A program made the translations under genes and the position numbers. Shown piece by piece: positions 12,176 through 24,285 of a stretch of DNA of 64,000 nt; the first letter of the stretch is position 1, and each line of letters starts with the position of its first letter. This stretch comes from Chlorella sorokiniana (Eukaryota > Chlorophyta > Trebouxiophyceae > Chlorellales > Chlorellaceae). The stretch spans positions 1,178,001 to 1,242,000 of the forward strand of contig CP084608.1 of the NCBI GenBank assembly GCA_025917655.1. The letters are read 5' to 3'. The notes beneath the pieces are model-generated. The model ran no database searches and was not told where the DNA came from. It saw nothing but the letters and a program-made list of their open reading frames with translations.

Positions 12176-12826
12176 TGCGACTCAAAAACGATATCAATCC
12201 GATGCACGCCTCATTTCAGCACCGCAGGCAGTGGCGATCAATGGCCCAGCAACTTGCTTTCTGAGCAAGAGGCATCCACGCTATCGATCGCTTGATGAGA
12301 CACCCCGACGGCATGAGACAACACTACACAGCAAAGCTGCGGCTAGCCGGTGCGCTGAGTTGTCGGTCAATGACGACAAAGAACCTGTGACCAAAGCCGG
12401 TTCATGCACATGCACACTGCATGGATCATGGCTTGCAGTCGCTCGAAACTGCTGTAGCCCCGGCTATGGCGCACCTTCAGGTCTTCGCCTTTCTGCCCTG
12501 AGAACTTGGTCAGGCGTTGGCGGGGGACTTTTCAAGCTCAGGGCGGCGGATCGTTGTTTCGGCATGTCGTCATCCAGCGTACAGGCTGCACAGGCTGGGC
12601 CAGCCAGTCCCCAGCACCCTGCTCTTGAGGCTTGGGCGTTAGCTGCCCTTGGGTGAGTGAGAGAGGCATTCTGATGAGCCCTGCGTTGGCGGCGCCAGCG
12701 ACGACAGGGCCTGCAGGGCAGGGCAACATTCTGGTGGCGGCGAGCCGCCAACCCGCCTCTCGCACGCTGGGAAGCTGAAGGAGCCCGCATTGAGGATCTG
12801 CGCCCCCATTCACTCCTCCATTCAGT
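12176..12826. promoter_or_regulatory. Shared divergent promoter region, SAC9-like / TEX2-like
   Basis: The 650 bases between the two start codons hold no gene I can support. It is less GC-rich than the flanks. An upstream plus-strand reading frame from 12564 ends with a possible donor at GGTGAGTG (about 12650). It could be a 5' exon of the TEX2-like gene if one base is missing. No TATA-like element stands out. Confidence 0.4.
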
Positions 12827-15800
12827 GTGGCATGCGGCATCTACTTGTTGAACTCCCTGCCATCAGTGCTTTTCCCCTCGGGCGTCCTGGCATCCGTCCT
12901 CACGCTGCTGTTGGGCATGCTGTTGGGACTCGCGGGCGCCGCTGCCGCCCTGGTGAGTGCTGCACTTGCCCCCTTTGGCAGCATCAGCTGTTGCAGGTGG
13001 CTCTGTTTATCCCACATTCGAGGGCATCTATCTGCAAGGCCAAAGATGGCGACTGTCACCCTGTCTGCAGGCGTTGGGATTCTACCGCTTGACCCACCCC
13101 AAGGCTGGGGAGTCTCACAGCCACGCCCCACACCAGCTGCAGCCGCCTATGAGCGCTCACCTGCGGAGGCTTGTGTCTTCTCGTGGATCCGGCAGCACAC
13201 CCACGGCGCCGGGGCCCACGCTGCCCCATGCCATTGCCATCAGCGGCGAGTTCAGCGGCATTGTCTACACAGTCCCGACGTCGCTGTGGCCGCGCTCGGA
13301 GACCGTGGGCAACTGGCCGCCGACGTGCGACCCAGAGCAGGGACCGTTCCGCGCGTGGGAGGCCAGCGTGGCGCAGGGCACGCTCGTGCTGCGCCCCCTG
13401 AACCCCCGGCCGCAAAGCCGCCCTCGCCCGGCCGCGACAAGGGTAGCAGCAGCCGAGTGGCAGGGCAGCAGGGCAAGCAGCCAGGCGCAGCTGCCGGTAA
13501 ACCAGCGGCTGGCGTAGGTTGTGAGGCAGCAGGAAGCGAGGGAGCGCCTTTGGTGGGGGATGCCGCCGCGCGACCGCCGCCCACCAAGGTCGGCATTCCG
13601 TTGGAGGGGTGCAGCGTGGAGCTGGTGGAGGACGGCCTGCGGGGCCGCAGCGCCTTCATCCGCCGTGCGCCGCTGCTGATCAGCCACCCGCAGTGGAACC
13701 TGCTGGAGGGAGAGCCCGCCTTCTACCTGTGGGCAGGTGGGGGCTGGCTGACCCTGGGACCTCGGCTCCTGCTTGCTGCCGAGCAGCACCGCCACGGCGC
13801 TGGACGCCCCTGGCTGCTTGGCTTGCTTGTTATCAACGCTCAACGCCCGTTGCGCAGACGACCCGGCTTCCAAGCAGCAGTGGCAGCACGCGCTGGGCTG
13901 GTGGTGCCAGGACGCGGACAAGCTGCGGGGGCGGTGGAAGCGATGTACGATGCGTACTGCCAGGCCATGGCCAGCCGCAGCATCTTGGACTACCCGCAGC
14001 AGGTGCCGCCGGCGGACGACGCCAGCAGCGGTTCCTTGGTAGCAGGGGGAGAGGGGGCCAGCCAGGCAGAGGGGGCCGCAGGTAACAGCAAGGCACTGGT
14101 GCTGGCAGGCGCTGAGCAGAAGTCAGCGAAAAAGGGGTGGAAGGGCTGGGGCGCTGGCAAGATGCAGTCTATGCGGCGTAAGGTGTCCAGCAAGAGCAGC
14201 GGCAGCGGCAGCCTCGATGGCAGCGCGCAGCCCAGCCCTGCCAAGCCCAATGCAAGCGGCGGTCAACGCAGCGCAGCGGCCTCGCCAGCCAAGCCAGCTC
14301 CTCCCGACGCGGAGCTGCAGTCCCTGGAAAGCTTCATCGATGCCAAGTGGATGCAGTCGCGCAAAGTGCAGGCAAGCTCGTGGCCCCGATTGTGCCTGCA
14401 GGGCAACACTTCTGTTTGTAAGCCGCCCTCGCTGATTCGATGCCGCCGTCAATCCACGCAGATGCCCCGGCCATCCCAGAGGCGGTGGTGCGCTCACGCG
14501 GCGGTTCCCGTCACGGCTCCAAGCCCACCTCCCCCAGGGCCATCTCCCGGCCCTCTGCCGCAAACTGGGGGCACCGAAGCTGCCCAGGGCAGCAGTCTGC
14601 CAGGCAGTCTGGGGCTGGCGAGCATGCCGTCCCTGCAGGCCACACATGGCTATGCCACGCCAGCCAGCAGCCCTGCAGAGGGCATCGGGGTTGGAGGCGG
14701 TCCTCGCAAGGTTGACACCTCGCCGGCTCCCCTCAGCAGTGCGGTTGCTGCGGCAGCACTGCCCCCGGCAGCCCACTGGACAGGCCGGGGCTGCTGTGGC
14801 AGCAGCTTCCGCAGCAGCAGCCACAGCCAGACCCTTTGCAGCAGCAGCGGCAGCCCGACGCGGCTGAGAAGCAGGCGGTGGCTGCACCCGTGCCCGCGCC
14901 CGGTCAGCAAGAGGGCCAGGGCCCGTTTTGTTCTGCCCCCGGGGCTGCCCCAGCTGGTCAGCCCCGATTACGCGGTCAACGCCTTCATCACGCGGCTTGC
15001 CTTTGACCTGCTGCGGCGGCCCGACTTCCAGGTGCGCCATGCTGGGCGGTTGCAAGCGCCGGGAGGCGCTGCTGCGCAAAGTGTGTGCTCGGCACGGTTG
15101 GCTTGGCCTCGCGCAGCCACGCCTCGGAGCTGCTGATGGCAGCGGCCCACCGTGGGGCCCCTGTGCGTCGCCGCAGGAGCACTTGCGAGCCCGCATCCAG
15201 CGCCAGCTGTCGCGCCTGCAGCGCCCGACTACATCCAGTCGCTGGAGGTGGTGGGGGTGGACTGCGGCGGCACGGCGCCCACCCTGCGCAACTGGCGCGC
15301 ACTGCCGCAACCGGGCCTGGCCGCCTGGCCCCAGGTCCTCTTCGACATGCGCTACCAGGGTGGGGTTTTATGCTGGTGGGGGTGGGGGGAGGGCACGGCA
15401 TTGACGGTTAGTGCTAGTTGTTGGGGGCCTGACTTATCCCAACAAAACCAACCGCCTGAATAGGCCGGCTGGCTCTGCCGGCACGTTCCAGGAGAGCGAC
15501 CCGGTGCCGCCAGCTGACGGCCTGCTATCGTCTGGCCTGCAATGAGGCTGCGGCCTGAAGCCCCCCTTCCCCCCGCGCCCACGCGCCCGCCTACTGGCAG
15601 GCACCTTCACCCTCACGATTGAGGCCAAGGTGGACATCCGAGACGCCGCCGCTTGGGGCCGGCTGGACCAGGCCCTCACTCGGCTGGCCGACGGCAAGCA
15701 GCGGCGCAGCGGCACAAGCTCCTCCGGCGCCTCCTTGGCCTCCTCCACAGCGCCCCCGCTGCCCCACGGTGCGTCTGCACCCACGATGGCCAGCAGCTCC

Positions 15801-18527
15801 TGGGACGAGGATGGCGAGGACTCCGAGCCGCTGTCGCCCGAAAGCGTGGCAGGCAGCGAGGACACGGCGCAGGAGGGCTCCGGGCGGGGCGGGCGCGGCT
15901 TCATGAGCGGCATCCGCCACTCGGCCGCCAAGCTGCGCCAGCTGGCCGAGAACACGGCGGCCCACATCTCACGGTGGGCTTGGGGGCGCGCCACTCGCAG
16001 AGCCGTGCTATGCTGTGCTGGCATCATCCTGCGCAGCAGGGCAGCAGGCATGCAGCGCGGCTAGCACACCGTTGAAAGGCTCTCTACGCCGCCTGCTTGC
16101 TCCTACGTACTTGCAGGATACCGCTGCGGCTGAGCCTGACCTTCAGCTGCCTGGAGGGCACGATGTGTGCGTGGGTGCCGCCGCCCCCTGGCGACCGTCT
16201 GTTCTATGCCTTTGTGTCCCCGCCCCATCTGGAGCTCACCGCGCGACCGGAGGTGCGTAAGACAGGTTGTGACTCAAGGCCGACTGCACTGGGAACTCGC
16301 CAAGCCTACCAAAGCTGAGGATGGGGCTGGAGGCCTGGTCTCCTGTACGTCCAGCTATCCATCCTCATCACGCCGTGCACTGCTGCAACCCCTGCAGCTG
16401 GCTGGGCGCCTGCTCAAGTACAGCTACCACATCGCGCGCGTGAGCTCCTGGATCGAAAGCCGCATGCGGGCCGCCATGACCAAGAACATTGTGTTCCCAG
16501 GTTAGGCCCTGGCCACGGCGGCCGCTTGCGCTGTGAGCTTTTTGCCTTTGAACGGAGCTCTCTCGCTTAAGCCGGGTGCATAGAGCTCACGGCCAGCCGT
16601 CCCTGGTGTCCTGCTGCAGGTGGCGGCGACATCCCGCTGCTGCCTCTCCTGGCGCTGGACCACCCTAACGTGGCCGACAGCCTGCCGTCGTTGACCCAGT
16701 ACATGGAGCAGATGGCGGCAGAGGCCAGGAGCGGCGGCAGCAGGAGAAGCAGCAGGAGCGGCGGCAGCAAGCGAAGCAGCAGCAACAACCGCAGCAGCAG
16801 CAAGGCATGCCCGCAGCAGGTGGCCTTGCAGCTCCCCCACAGTTGGTTAACGGCTCGTCACAATCGGTTGCCTCTCACAGGACAGCTGAGCAGGACTCGG
16901 TCTCAGGGCAGCCACAGCCATGCGCCGCCCCTGAATCGGTGGATGTGGGTGCCGAACCATGCGCCATTGAGGCAGTGGATCTGGGTGCTGAACACTCTCC
17001 GGCGGTTGAGCCTGCAGCAGCAATTGATGTCCCATGCGCAGCAGCTGACCCGGCAGCAGCAGAGGCAACAGACGTGGCTGCCGCTGGTGAAGCAGCCGGC
17101 GCCGAGCCCGCAGAAACACCGCTTGCAGCCGGCCCCCGGCGGCAGCTCCCGACGCCTTTGCAGGGTATCAGCAGACACCCACAACAGCCTTGCCTGCAAC
17201 CGCGCCGCTGGCTGCTAGTGGGCCTGCTGCTGTGGGCAGGCGCTCGACCGGCGCCAGCAGCGGGGGCAGCACGAGGAGCTGGTTGGGGAGCCGTCGCTGT
17301 CGATACCCGCCACCCAGGTGCCCGTTGGTGCAGACGCAGGTGCACTGCGGCCCAGGCCAGCCGCCCAGAACGGTGGCGGCGAGGGCCACCTCATCAGCCC
17401 TCGCGGCTGGGACGGTCCCCAGGCCGTCGGGCAAGCAGAGGGCCCGCTGGCGCTTGACCTCCGCCTGCAAGCGGCGGAGCGGCAGCAGTTCAGTGCCGCC
17501 AACGCCTTTGACGTGGCTCTTGCTCAGGAGGGTGCCGCGGAGCTGCCCACGCCCAAGTTTGCCAGCCAGCCCTGGCAGCACCAGCATCCGCAGCAGCACA
17601 GTTTGCCGGGCAGCCTGGAGCGGCAGGCGGTGCCAGCCGGACCCCTGGGTGAAGGCCTGGCAGCCTCGCTGCCCCCAGCAGCAGCAGCAGGCGCCTCGTG
17701 ACTGGGCTGCGCATGCATCGCGGCAGCCACCGCTCCAGCTGCGCCTGGCTGCCACCCGAAGCTTGGATCCCGGCTTCACCTCCTCTGCGGGTGGGCCATA
17801 TGCCTGGCATCACCTGCAGGCGGCTCCCCACGCTGTGCGTGCCACCCCAGTCTTTGCTGAGGGTTTGCAATCTCCCTCCACGATTGCAGAGCACACCGGG
17901 TTTGGGAGGCGCCGGCCAGCGCCCCTTCCAGACTACAGCCCCGTGCGGCGCACCCTGTCGGCGCGCGTGGAGGGCAGCAGCAGCTCCGGCAGCGGGCGCG
18001 GCGTGGGCGAGTCGCTGAGCCGCAGCCTGGAGTATCTGCGGCGGCAGAGCTCCCTGCAGCACCAGCAGGTCGAGGAGGACGCTTCTGCCGCTGGAGGGCT
18101 GCCAAGCAGCCCCAACGCTGCTGTGCAGGCGAACAGTCAGCCCTCAGCCGAGCCGGCATGTAGCCCCCCGCAGCCCAGCAGCCTGGCAGCCCCGAGGGAG
18201 CCCGGGAACTGGGCAGGGTGCGGCAGCAAGGCAGCTTCAAGGAGCAGGCCGGTGAGTTTGAGGCTTGTTGCGTTGAACACTGTTGCGCCTGAACACTGGC
18301 AACTGCATTGCTTGCAAACAACTCAAATCTCAAAGCTCTTATGCGGCTGCCTGCACGCAGGCAAGCTGTTCAAGCAGGCCAGGAGCAACATGAATGCTGC
18401 AGGCAAGGCTCTGGCGTCGCAGGTGCAGCAGATGCAGCAGCAGCGGGCTGCACTGAGGAGCGGTGGCACAAGCAGCCCAGCAGCAAGCCCGGTTCATTCG
18501 GCGGCGCAACCCTCGTTTGCCAGCTAG
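12827..18527 (+). CDS. TEX2-like protein: N-ter membrane anchor, PH-like and SMP lipid-transfer domains
   Basis: Predicted ER-anchored lipid-transfer protein of membrane contact sites, related to animal TEX2, yeast Nvj2 and the plant TEX2-like proteins. Exons start at 12827, 13071, 13858, 14462, 15177, 15601, 16117, 16398, 16620 and 18361; stop is TAG 18527. The N-terminus is one hydrophobic segment (VLASVLTLLLGMLLGLAGA). A PH-like domain ends with EPAFYLWADD...QQWQHALGWW. The SMP domain begins LVSPDYAVNAFITRLAFDLL and continues through DYIQSLEVVGVDCGGTAPT, WPQVLFDMRY, FTLTIEAKVDI and RLSLTFSCLEG. It ends near SWIESRMRAAMTKNIVFPG. A long Gln/Ser/Pro-rich tail follows, closing with NMNAAGKALASQVQQM. 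At least seven frame changes of one base are needed (for example near 13395, 13935 and 15225). One intron has a GC donor (14372). The true start could be further upstream. Confidence 0.82.
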
Positions 18528-18818
18528 ACTTTGAAAGTACCAGGCACCTTCCACACCTTTTGTGCACTGAGCAACCACAAGGATCGTGATCACGTCGCCA
18601 TGTTGCCATGTGATCAAGGGGTGGCCCCTTGGGAAGAGAAAAGGGCTGCTTTCAGCTGATGTGGCATGTCAGCTTGGCTGCTCCTCATGCAGAAAGGGTG
18701 TGGGATTTCCAGACAAGAAATAGAGTCAAGCTGGGTGCGTGCATCAGCAGGCCAGGTCCGTAGCTTGAGAGCAGGAAAGCGAACCTTGGACACGGTTGTT
18801 GCCCATCCGTTCTTCCTG

Positions 18819-21629
18819 ATGGGTTGGGAGGGGCCGTTCTCACGGCCAAGTGTCGTCCTCCTGTGTGCCCTGGTGCTGTTGCCAGCGCAGCTGGCCGCGG
18901 GCCAGATGGTGACGCCGCTCCAAGGCCAGGGCCAGCCTGGCAACGCAACCAGGGAGGTGTTCATGTCAGTTTACCTGGATCGACTGCTGGGGGTCGACGA
19001 CATAAACTACAGGCGCGCCGGGACGCTGCGGGATTAACGTTGCAATGAAGTCGTCGCCAAGCTGAATGCGTCCCGCCGCAAAGCCAGCATATTCGTCTTG
19101 CTGGCTGATTCCCCGCATCGTGTCAGATTTGAAGCCGTCTTTTACTTCTACTTGACATGGAGAGACCCGGGTGCATATGACACTGTGCGCAACATGACGG
19201 CCAGGATGCGGGCGGGCAACCACACCTGCCAGCGGCCCTGCAGCGACTGGGTGGCAGCCCACAGCTGCTGCGACGGCATTTGGCAGCCCACCTTCTTCTT
19301 CAGGTGCGCTGCGTGTCTGCCTGCAGCCGTGGCACAGCTGCAGAAGCAAGGTGTGTGGACCCGGTGTGCGGCGCCTTGTGCACAGGCCAGCGCCGGTTGC
19401 ATCCCTCGCAGAAACGCATTTGGCTTCCCTCAGGATCGTGCAACCGGGTGAGCGCTGATTGATCTGGGCACTTAAGGAGCTCTTTTCCACACTAACCCAG
19501 AAGCGTCACACAGGTACAAGCTGTATGCGGTGCCCGCACCACAGGGCAGCATGCTGTGGACCCAGTTCACTCACGTGGTGGCCTACCAGGTGGCCCCCTG
19601 CCGCTCAAGCGCCTGCTGCTTGCCATGGATTGCACACCACATGTGCTGCGGGCATGCGTTTAAGGAACAGACACATGAGTGATGCCATGACTGATCCATC
19701 CCCACCTCAATGTTCCAGTGCCCCCCCCCCACCCACCCACCCACCCACTCCTCCCCCAAAAGCCCATGGACCTGCGCTACTTCCCCCTCGACTCCTGGGA
19801 CCTGCTGCTGACCCTGGAGTTCCTGGACACAGCGCCGCCGGGGCACCCAGGCGTGACCGTGCGCCTCAGCTCCGGCAGCCCCAAGCTGTACACGTGAGGG
19901 AGCCGAGGCGTGCAGTCACAGCGTGTGTGCCCCCGCGGCAGTAGGCCTGCAGCGACCGCTGAGGTGCGCCGTGGGTGGGCTGTGTTGCAGGTACGGCAAG
20001 GGCGATGCTGTGAGCCAATGGAGCGTGGACGGTATTTCGATGAAAACTCTGAAAGTTGACTCTGTCGCCTGGTTCAAGGTACACAGGGACCGCTCACAAG
20101 GGCACTCACCTTGACATTGTGACGATCTCCTAGACGGGGAGTGACAGCGGATGCTGCACTGCAGGCCAACTCTGAGGTGCCCTCTGATCCGGACGACCCC
20201 CTTGGGCTCACTTCCAGCGATGCTGCCATGCTGCGAGGCTGCCCACCCGGGGCCACCACCATCCGGGTGTGCAAGAACTGTGCAGCTGCTCAGCGCTGAT
20301 GTGGCGGCTGTTGCAGCCGCCAGGAGGTGGGGAATGACAAGCGAAGGCATTGGAGTGCATGCAGCCCCAGGCTTTGGCGCCTGCGACACCCTGCAACAGA
20401 CCGTGCTCCATCCCCGCCGCCCTTCTTCGGCAGGACTCGCGCAACGTCACCATGGTTGTCATCAACGTGCGCATCACCCGTTTCTGGCGCTACGCGGTGC
20501 TCAACTGCGTGCTGCCGGTGCGCAAGGAGGCTGCTGGGAGGAACGCAGCACCAGGGGCGCAGGCCAAACGCTGGGCGTTGCCCTGGTTTTCATTGCTCCC
20601 GGGCTCCGCTCCCCTGCGCCACCAGCCCCTGCCTGCCGCATGCCCTTCTTACGTGCAGGTGCTGCTAGTGGGTGGCATTTCGTTTGTGGTGTTTTGGATT
20701 GACCGGAAGGAGATGGCAACCCGCCTAGGTGGGCACCCACACAAACGTCGAGCAGCACGGCTGCACACACTAAAAGAAGAGGTGCAGCGCTCTGTTGACA
20801 CTCGCACACCGTGTGCGCCCAGCGTGGGCAGGCAGTGAATCACCACTTGTGCGCTGCCCGCCCCAGCAGGCTTGGTGGTCACACTGTACCTGGCGCTGGC
20901 GGCCGTGCAGTTTGTGGTGGCCGGGCAGCTCCCTGCCACAGGATACGCAGTGCCTGTGCAGCAGCTCGTGGTGACGGTCTACATCCTGCTCTCGCTCATA
21001 GCTGTCGAATCAATTGTGGTGAGGCGTGGCGGAAGCGGGGCAGTGTGTGTGTGTGTGTGTGGTGGTGGTGTTTGGGGGGGCGCGCGCGGGGGGGGGGGGG
21101 TCCTGGCAGTGGCTTGTGCTGTTAACAAACCACTGCGCGCCCTGCACGCTTTTCGCCAGGTCTATCACGTGATGATGTGGAAGCAGCTGTCACTGGAAGC
21201 AGCGGAGCGGCGCCGTGCCTGCAACAAGTACGTGGCTGCAAGACGGGCAGCCAAAGCAGCCGCGGAGGCGGTAGCGGAGGCAAATGCGCAAACGGCAGAT
21301 GGTGGGGACGGTGCAACAGAGCAGGGGCTGGGAATGGAGCCCCGCCTTGGGTTTCCCGCCCGGCAGCATGTTGTGCGCTTTTGGACCAGCCGGCAGAGGA
21401 CAAGGGTGGTGCTCAGCACACGCAGGCAGACGCCTGCGGCAGGGCCGCGCCGCGCTTGCAGACACGGTGCCTAACGCGGTCTGAGAGCCTGAGGCAGGAT
21501 GAGGCGTACGACAGCTATGTGGCGTACGTGCTGGACCGCACAGTGCTCGTGCTGCTGTTCGTCGGCTACATCCTTGCCGTGACGCTGATCCTGGCCCTGC
21601 AAAGCGGCTACATCGACCTTTTCGCATGA
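18819..21629 (+). CDS. Pentameric ligand-gated ion channel (Cys-loop superfamily, Pro-loop type)
   Basis: Eleven exons (18819-19012, 19127-19303, 19412-19447, 19514-19589, 19763-19893, 19991-20078, 20165-20266, 20434-20517, 20659-20728, 20870-21018, 21160-21629) join in consistent phase to give about 525 residues. A signal peptide (VVLLCALVLLPAQLAAG) precedes an extracellular domain of about 260 residues. It contains the loop-A-like WQPTFFFRN and the loop motif YFPLDSWDLLLTLEF. That loop keeps the superfamily FPxD core but lacks the two cysteines that name the Cys-loop. Four membrane segments follow: M1 FWRYAVLNCVLPVLLVGG (about 284-308), M2 LGLVVTLYLALAAVQFVV, M3 QQLVVTVYILLSLIAVESIV, a basic/Ala-rich M3-M4 loop, and M4 TVLVLLFVGYILAVTLILAL near the C-terminus. 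This is the receptor layout. Ion selectivity and ligand cannot be read. One base is missing near 21330. The first intron has a GC donor (19013). Confidence 0.85.
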
Positions 21630-21831
21630 GCAGCATGAGATTTGCATGGTGTGGATGCCAAGCATTGTGTGCAGTGTCGTGCCTTCTGCGTGTGTGGGCT
21701 GTGTATTAGCACCAGGGAAGCGTTTGCGCTGTCAAGAGCAGGGATGGGGTGCCAATGGGATGTGATGTGGCCGGCGAAATGGAGCGGCGGGCAAGCATTG
21801 CAGGAATGGCAACGCAAGGAGGCAGTGCGAA

Positions 21832-23484
21832 TCAGCGACCGCTGGCAGCCACTTGTGCCCCAGGGCGGCGGTGCAGCGAGGAGGGTCCATACATGCGGGC
21901 GCATCGCCCTTCAAACGCGCCCATCATTCGCTGCACAACCTGCAGGCATTGCGGCAACACCGGCTGGTCACACAGACAGGAATGCAAACCCTTTGTCCAG
22001 CCGAAGCTAGCCCCTCACAACGCAGCAACAGTTGGTGAGAGGTGCAACAAGCCACCATGCCAGCCGCAGGCAAGGCGCGGGGCACAGCCAGGGAAGCTGC
22101 CCCGCCGCTCCGCCCGGTCTGCCGAGGAGGGCTGCGCCTGCTAGGGCCCAGCAGCGCACCTCCTCGAAAAGATGGAGGCCACCTGGCGGTAGAGCGGCGA
22201 CTTGAAGGCAAAGTCCACCTCAAACGTGAGCCAGGTGGTGTGGGGGTGGGGCCCATCCTGCGCGGCAGGGCAGCACCGCGCCAAGCAGCTGACTCCCACC
22301 GCGGGCCTGCGCTCCCGTACCTGCCAGCCTGGCAGCTGGCAGGGACCACAAGCATGGCACAAGCACGGCACAACCGCAAAAAGTGCTACGACCACGGTGC
22401 ACCCGACCCACCTGAACTCCCACTTGTTGGTGAGGTGGGAGAAGAGAGTGGAATTGTCCACGCGAGAGTGCACCGCCGTGGGGCACTGCAACGTCACCTT
22501 GCTTGTGTAGCTGCGGGCGTGGGAGCAGGGCGGCATGGCAGGCTCGATGCAGGACAGGCGGGGGGCCAACGCTCAGGCGGCGGCGCGGGCGGCGCGCTGC
22601 AGCCCTGCAGTGCAGCCCCGCTGTCTGCGCAGCAGGCACCCCACGCCTGCTCCTGCCCACCCCTTGAAAGTGGCGCACCATCGCTGACAACCGTGGCAAC
22701 CTGCCCAGCAACCAAGCCAGCTGGTCCCTGCCCGGCCCCGCCGCCCTCAGCGCCGCCGCCGCTCACCGCTCCACAAACATCTGGAACCCAACCTCCAGCT
22801 CCGCCTCCAGGTAGCCCGGCGGCCGCCGCAGCAGCACCGTCGACTTCTGGCACCAGGGCACAAAGGCGGCATAGTGCTCCACGGCGGCCACCACGTCGTA
22901 CACCTGGCGGGGGCTCCACCTGGCGCGGGAGGGGAGCGGGGGAGCGAGCGGCGCAGGCAGGCAACAGACGGCAGTGAGTGCGGCGGTCGCAGGGGAGAGT
23001 GCGGTGTGCCGGCAGCGTGAGATAAGTAGCAGCGAGGCAACCGTGGGTGGAGTGGGAGCACAACCTAGCAATCAGGGGGTACAAGCAGCCCCTCACCCCA
23101 GCAGCTTGCGCTCGTGGTACGTCTTGGCGACGTCGCCCCGAGCCCCGCAAAGTTGAATATTGGCCGCCGCCGCTGCTGCGTTGCAAGGGTCTGCTGCTTC
23201 ACAGGATGCAAAAGCCGCTGTTGGCCCTCCAGGATGAGGGGCAGACCTACTGCTGCTCGTCGGCCGCTGCTGCCGCAGGCGCTGGAGCTGGCGGCAGGGA
23301 GGCCGCCGCCGCCGCCGCCCGGTTGACAGCACTGCTCCCCGCCAATGCTGCCGCGCGACAAGCTGGTCAAGGATGTAATGTGGTAGGTCAAGGTGGGCAC
23401 GGCGCCCTGCTGCACTAAGCTGTAGGCCCGAGTGAGACAGCCGGCTTTCCGGGTCAGAGATTGCATTGCTGCTGGCCTTTGCAA
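21832..23484 (-). CDS. COQ10: Coenzyme Q-binding protein COQ10 (START/polyketide-cyclase fold)
   Basis: Mitochondrial coenzyme Q-binding START-domain protein needed for quinone function in respiration. Five exons: 23097-23484, 22767-22919, 22412-22510, 22160-22257, 21832-21939. The N-terminus is Arg/Ala/Ser-rich with no acidic residues early on, which fits mitochondrial import. The domain starts GDVAKTYHERKLLGWSPRQV and continues YDVVAAVEHYAAFVPWC, LEAELEVGFQMFVERYTSKV, NSTLFSHLTNKWEF, TTWLTFEVDFAFKSPLY. It ends with the family helix FFEEV-VQRMMGAFEGR. The last helix is split over two exons, which is why a search by open frame alone would miss it. Three single-base losses are inferred (near 23150, 22248 and 22168). 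Exon 4 has 98 bases where 100 are needed. ATG 23466 is an alternative start. The gene is convergent with the ligand-gated channel. Confidence 0.9.
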
Positions 23485-24285
23485 CCAGTGCTACGTCCTA
23501 GCGACAACAACCGGCCGTGCAGCAAACCCGCCGCCGACAACCCAGGCCGCCGTCGAAGACTTTCGCAGGTTCGCGGCAATATGGGAAGGGCGTTGAACAA
23601 GAGATGAATGCCTGACACGTTGCAGGACTGAGGTGGGTATTGGGTTGACCCGACTTGACACTTTGTCTGCAGCCTCGTGGGCGCCACCTCGTGCGGCAAC
23701 TGATCTTCGGCGGCATCGGGCGTGTTTGGGCCACCAGACTCCAGGGTGCATGCACTTCTACGGCACAGGGCACTTTCCAGTCTGTATCATTGTGAAAGCG
23801 CCACAGCAAGAAGCTGGACACCTTGCAGGTGTGGGGACTGGGGCTGACTGCTGTAAGGGACCCCCCGCCTGGCACGGCTGGTTCCATCTGCCCAGGCTGC
23901 ATGGCGTCTTCCACGTAGGAGCGGTGCAATGCCTGCAGGGAGGTCCCACCCCCTGGCAGGGCTTCAGGCGGCCACGGAGACCAACCAGCCGCTCTTCCCA
24001 CTTGCGATGTGCCGCCCGGCTGGCTGGCTGGCTGGCTGGCTGACAGCAACAGCAGGCCAGGAGGAGGTGAGGCTGGCGTTGTGGCTCAAGCTAGACAAGG
24101 CTTGCAAGGGACCACCGCTGCCAAAGGATCATGTGGACTCTCAACATGCACTGAGAAAAGACGCGTCGAATGCAACACTGGACAAAATCAAGAAGCTATG
24201 CATTCAGCAAAACTGGAATCGTTTGTCAAGAGTTTCTCAGCCTGCTAACGCGGGCCCTGTTGCGCTGTGTACGCTGTGCAGTGTG
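23485..24285. other. Intergenic, no gene seen
   Basis: This is the 5' flank of COQ10 and 3' flank of the copper ATPase. The open frames here are short, without family motifs or coherent splice pairs. A short GGCT tandem run sits near 24015-24045. Confidence 0.5.

Noticed and set aside
12156-12656. 166-codon plus-strand frame upstream of the TEX2-like gene
   Set aside because: It overlaps the first coding exon of the SAC9-like gene in antisense and has no motif; only its last part might be a 5' exon.
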